Shown here: in pieces, positions 6,487 through 8,071 of the stretch
Position numbering within the stretch: the stretch's first letter is position 1
How the letters are laid out: every line of letters begins with the position of its first letter
Translations under genes and position numbers: made by a program
Assembly (NCBI GenBank): GCA_902797005.1
Contig: CADBRE010000119.1
Span: forward strand, 1-8,071
DNA length: 8,071 bases
Origin: an uncultured Erysipelotrichaceae bacterium
GTDB lineage: Bacteria > Bacillota_I > Bacilli_A > RF39 > UBA660
Reading direction: 5' to 3'
Notes under the pieces: model-generated
Databases searched by the model: none
The model's input: the letters and a program-made list of their open reading frames with translations, nothing else
Told to the model about the DNA's origin: nothing

Positions 6487-7638
6487 ATGAAGAAAAAGTT
6501 ATTAACAATTGGATTAATATGTTTGCTGCTACCGATAAATGCAAGAGCACTAGAAGGAAGTATTATAATAAACTGTAATAAAACTACACTTTTTGTTGGA
6601 GAAACAGCTTTATGTACTATAAGTGGAAAATCTGGCGAAGAAGTAAGTGCAATTTCAGCATATTTAACTTCTAGCAAAAATATAATTATTGACAATATTA
6701 CTACTTCATCAATCTGGCAAGGAGATGGCCTTAGTGGTAGTATTGAGCTATATACTGATACAAATAAAAAAGGGACATTTTCAATTGCTTCATTTAGTGT
6801 TTCTTCCAATAGTGTCGGAAGTGGGAAAATATATATAAATAATGGAATCTTTTCAGATGCTTATTTTAATAATTTTTCTGTTTTGGCTAATCCTGTAACT
6901 GTTACTTTCAAAGAAGTTATAACTACCGAGAAAACCGAAACAAATGTTCGAAACGTTAAACAAAATACAGTTACTAATAAAAATAATATATCAAGCTTAA
7001 ATGTGAAAAGCAGCGACGCTACTTTAAAAGAACTTAGAATTAATGGTGATAATGTAAATGTAGATAAGGATGAAATAAAATATAATGTATTAAATAGCGT
7101 AGAAAAAGTTACAATTGAAGCTGTAGCGAATAATACTTCTTCTACAATAGAAGCTCCAAACGATATAACTTTGAAAGTAGGTGAAAATAGTATCTTAATA
7201 AGAGTAACTGCAGAAGACGGTAGTATTAAAGATTACAGTATTGAAATAATTAGAGAAGAACGAGTATTGTCTTCCAATAATAATCTAAATAATCTTTTAA
7301 TCAAAGGATTTAATATAGATTTTTCTTCAGATAAATCTAATTATGATTTAGGAAATATAAACACTTCAAAATTAGATATTAGTTATGAATCAGAAGATGA
7401 AAACGCAAATATAGAAATCATTGGTAATAATAATCTAGGTGAGAAAGATGCTATTGTAATAAGAGTAATAGCAGAGAACGGCAGTATAAAAGATTATATA
7501 GTTACTGTTAATAATGTTAATACATCTAATATGAACAGAAAGAATGTAATTCTTTTAATAGTTTTATTTTTCTCACTTATATTTAATCTAGCATATATCT
7601 TCAGAACTATTGTAGGGATGAAAAAAACAGTTAAATAA
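6487..7638 (+). CDS. Membrane-anchored cohesin-like and cadherin-like beta-sandwich protein
   Basis: The start is set by GGAGG (6475-6479), 7 nt before the ATG, in a 44-nt gap after gene 2. A signal peptide (1-21, cleavage likely after ARA) is followed by a cohesin-like domain (about 24-140). The first 100 or so residues align with gene 2 without gaps: C30, C43 and W77-Q-G-D-G are at identical positions, followed by IELYTDTNKKGTF. A Thr/Asn/Lys-rich linker (about 141-176) is absent from gene 2. Two cadherin-like domains (about 178-256 and 265-343) each contain AE[DN]GSIKDY near the end. The C-terminus is a transmembrane helix (about 353-371) with a basic tail ending MKKTVK and no LPxTG or NPxTG motif, so membrane rather than wall anchoring is expected. 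It is the last gene of the operon, with the terminator about 110 nt downstream. It probably arose by duplication with gene 2 and may bind the same dockerin; that is inference. Confidence 0.87.
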   Translation: MKKKLLTIGLICLLLPINARALEGSIIINCNKTTLFVGETALCTISGKSGEEVSAISAYLTSSKNIIIDNITTSSIWQGDGLSGSIELYTDTNKKGTFSIASFSVSSNSVGSGKIYINNGIFSDAYFNNFSVLANPVTVTFKEVITTEKTETNVRNVKQNTVTNKNNISSLNVKSSDATLKELRINGDNVNVDKDEIKYNVLNSVEKVTIEAVANNTSSTIEAPNDITLKVGENSILIRVTAEDGSIKDYSIEIIREERVLSSNNNLNNLLIKGFNIDFSSDKSNYDLGNINTSKLDISYESEDENANIEIIGNNNLGEKDAIVIRVIAENGSIKDYIVTVNNVNTSNMNRKNVILLIVLFFSLIFNLAYIFRTIVGMKKTVK

Positions 7639-7718
7639 GCAAAATGGTTTTACACAAAACATCATAATTATTTAACAACATACAATAAACATATTTAAAA
7701 CTTATAATTATTGATTAA

Positions 7719-7743
7719 CTCAATATAGTATAATAACATTGAG
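7719..7743 (+). repeat. Inverted repeat CTCAAT/ATTGAG around a TATAAT box
   Basis: CTCAAT (7719-7724) and ATTGAG (7738-7743) are perfect complements separated by 13 bases that include TATAAT (7729-7734). It sits 5 nt before the operon terminator. It could be an extra stem in the 3' end of the operon mRNA or an operator around a -10, but no good -35 lies 16-18 bp upstream. The rest of 7639-7718 is AT-rich with no gene seen. Confidence 0.35.
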
Positions 7744-7747
7744 CCTG

Positions 7748-7773
7748 GCCATTAACCAATTTAATGGCTTTTT
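7748..7773 (+). terminator. Rho-independent terminator of the surface operon
   Basis: GCCATTAA (7748-7755) and TTAATGGC (7761-7768) form a perfect 8-bp stem with a 5-base loop, followed directly by five T residues and more AT-rich sequence. On the other strand there is no T-run, so it is oriented for the plus-strand operon. Between this terminator and 7904 I see no gene; only short AT-rich repeats such as AGTAAAT occur there. Confidence 0.85.
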
Positions 7774-7903
7774 ATATATTCATCACACATAAAAGTAAAT
7801 GTAGATACGCTAATCAATTAAATAGATACAAAAATTACATAGAAAGTAAATATAATCTTCCAGTAAATATTTAATTATATTCAATGCTTAACGATGAATT
7901 TAT

Positions 7904-7927
7904 AAAAATATAGCCTAAAAACTATAT
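7904..7927 (-). terminator. Weak AT-rich terminator of the convergent minus-strand gene
   Basis: On the minus strand ATATAG (7927-7922) pairs with CTATAT (7913-7908) around an 8-base loop, with the last T extending into a TTTTT run (to 7904). It starts 2 nt after the minus-strand stop codon at 7932-7930. The stem is short and has one G-C pair, so its strength is doubtful, but its position directly after a stop codon supports both calls. Confidence 0.45.
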
Positions 7928-7929
7928 CT

Positions 7930-8071
7930 TTATTTATAATTACTAATTCCATATTTTGCTTCAGTTTTATCATAAAATAAATAGTTATGTAGTGGATTGT
8001 AAGTTAAATATATAAATACACCATAACAAATAAGTATAAGTGGAATAGTTAGTTTATTTATAAAACCAAGA
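7930..8071 (-). CDS. C-terminal end of a probable membrane protein, partial at right edge
   Basis: A minus-strand frame is open from the window edge (first full codon at 8070) for 46 codons and stops at TAA (7932-7930). It begins with a hydrophobic stretch (LTIPLILICYGVFIYL), which looks like a last transmembrane helix, and ends in a polar, tyrosine-rich tail (YDKTEAKYGISNYK). An open run of this length is uncommon by chance in such AT-rich DNA. The amino-acid pattern looks coding, and a terminator-like hairpin follows immediately. The gene is convergent with the surface operon and therefore a separate transcription unit. The family cannot be recognised from this fragment. Confidence 0.5.
   Translation of the reverse strand, partial: LGFINKLTIPLILICYGVFIYLTYNPLHNYLFYDKTEAKYGISNYK

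Noticed and set aside
6088..6809. Minus-strand open frames 6088-6300 and 6402-6809 opposite genes 2 and 3
   Set aside because: They are shadows of the real plus-strand genes, with apparent hydrophobic stretches created by reverse-complementing Asn/Lys/Glu-rich codons. The second would also span the operon junction.
1423..7638. Interpretation as a cellulosome gene cluster
   Set aside because: No glycoside hydrolase, carbohydrate-binding module or multi-cohesin scaffoldin is present; each small protein has a single cohesin-like domain. The dockerin is on an LRR/Ig-like protein.
7802..7829. TAGATAC direct repeat (7802-7808, 7823-7829) and repeated AGTAAAT in the convergent intergenic region
   Set aside because: These are short, AT-rich words between two terminators with no promoter context, expected by chance at this composition.
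1..8071. CRISPR array or tRNA/rRNA genes
   Set aside because: No regularly spaced identical repeats of CRISPR length, no cloverleaf with a TTC-type T-loop and no rRNA-like conserved stretch were seen on either strand.

Overview
The window is a strongly AT-rich stretch of bacterial chromosome. All complete genes end in TAA, have strong GGAGG-type ribosome binding sites, and read well in the standard code. The protein architecture (LRR, Ig-like, InlB B-type repeats, dockerin, cohesin-like and cadherin-like modules, an NPxTG sorting signal) suggests a low-GC Gram-positive, gut-type Firmicute such as an Erysipelotrichia, RF39 or related Bacilli lineage. That placement is inferred from style and composition, not from a marker gene.

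Layout. Positions 1 to about 1230 (minus strand) are a decayed DDE transposase of the ISNCY/IS1202-like type. It has at least two single-base frameshifts near the N-terminus, a probable small in-frame deletion, a second deletion next to the third catalytic residue, and possibly a mutated start codon. It runs off the left edge. About 1234-1320 looks like the non-coding end of that element, with a repeated AGACATT box. A good sigma-A-type promoter (TTGCAA, 17 bp, TACAAT with extended -10) at 1346-1374 then opens a three-gene plus-strand operon.

The operon (1423-7638) encodes: (1) a 1299-residue secreted multidomain protein with LRRs, about six copies of an unnamed 55-60 residue repeat, two BIG_2 Ig-like domains, about three InlB B-type repeats, and a C-terminal dockerin; (2) a 372-residue wall protein with a cohesin-like domain, two cadherin-like beta sandwiches and an NPKTG sorting signal; (3) a 383-residue paralogue of (2) that ends in a plain transmembrane anchor. 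A perfect 8-bp hairpin plus T-run at 7748-7773 terminates the operon.

The main idea is that this operon may be a compact surface display system: a large secreted adhesin-like protein with a dockerin, co-transcribed with two surface-anchored cohesin-like scaffolds, one for the wall and one for the membrane. No carbohydrate-active enzyme or sortase is present here. At the right edge is the C-terminal end of a convergent minus-strand gene (46 residues, a membrane-segment-like stretch), followed by its own weak AT-rich terminator hairpin.
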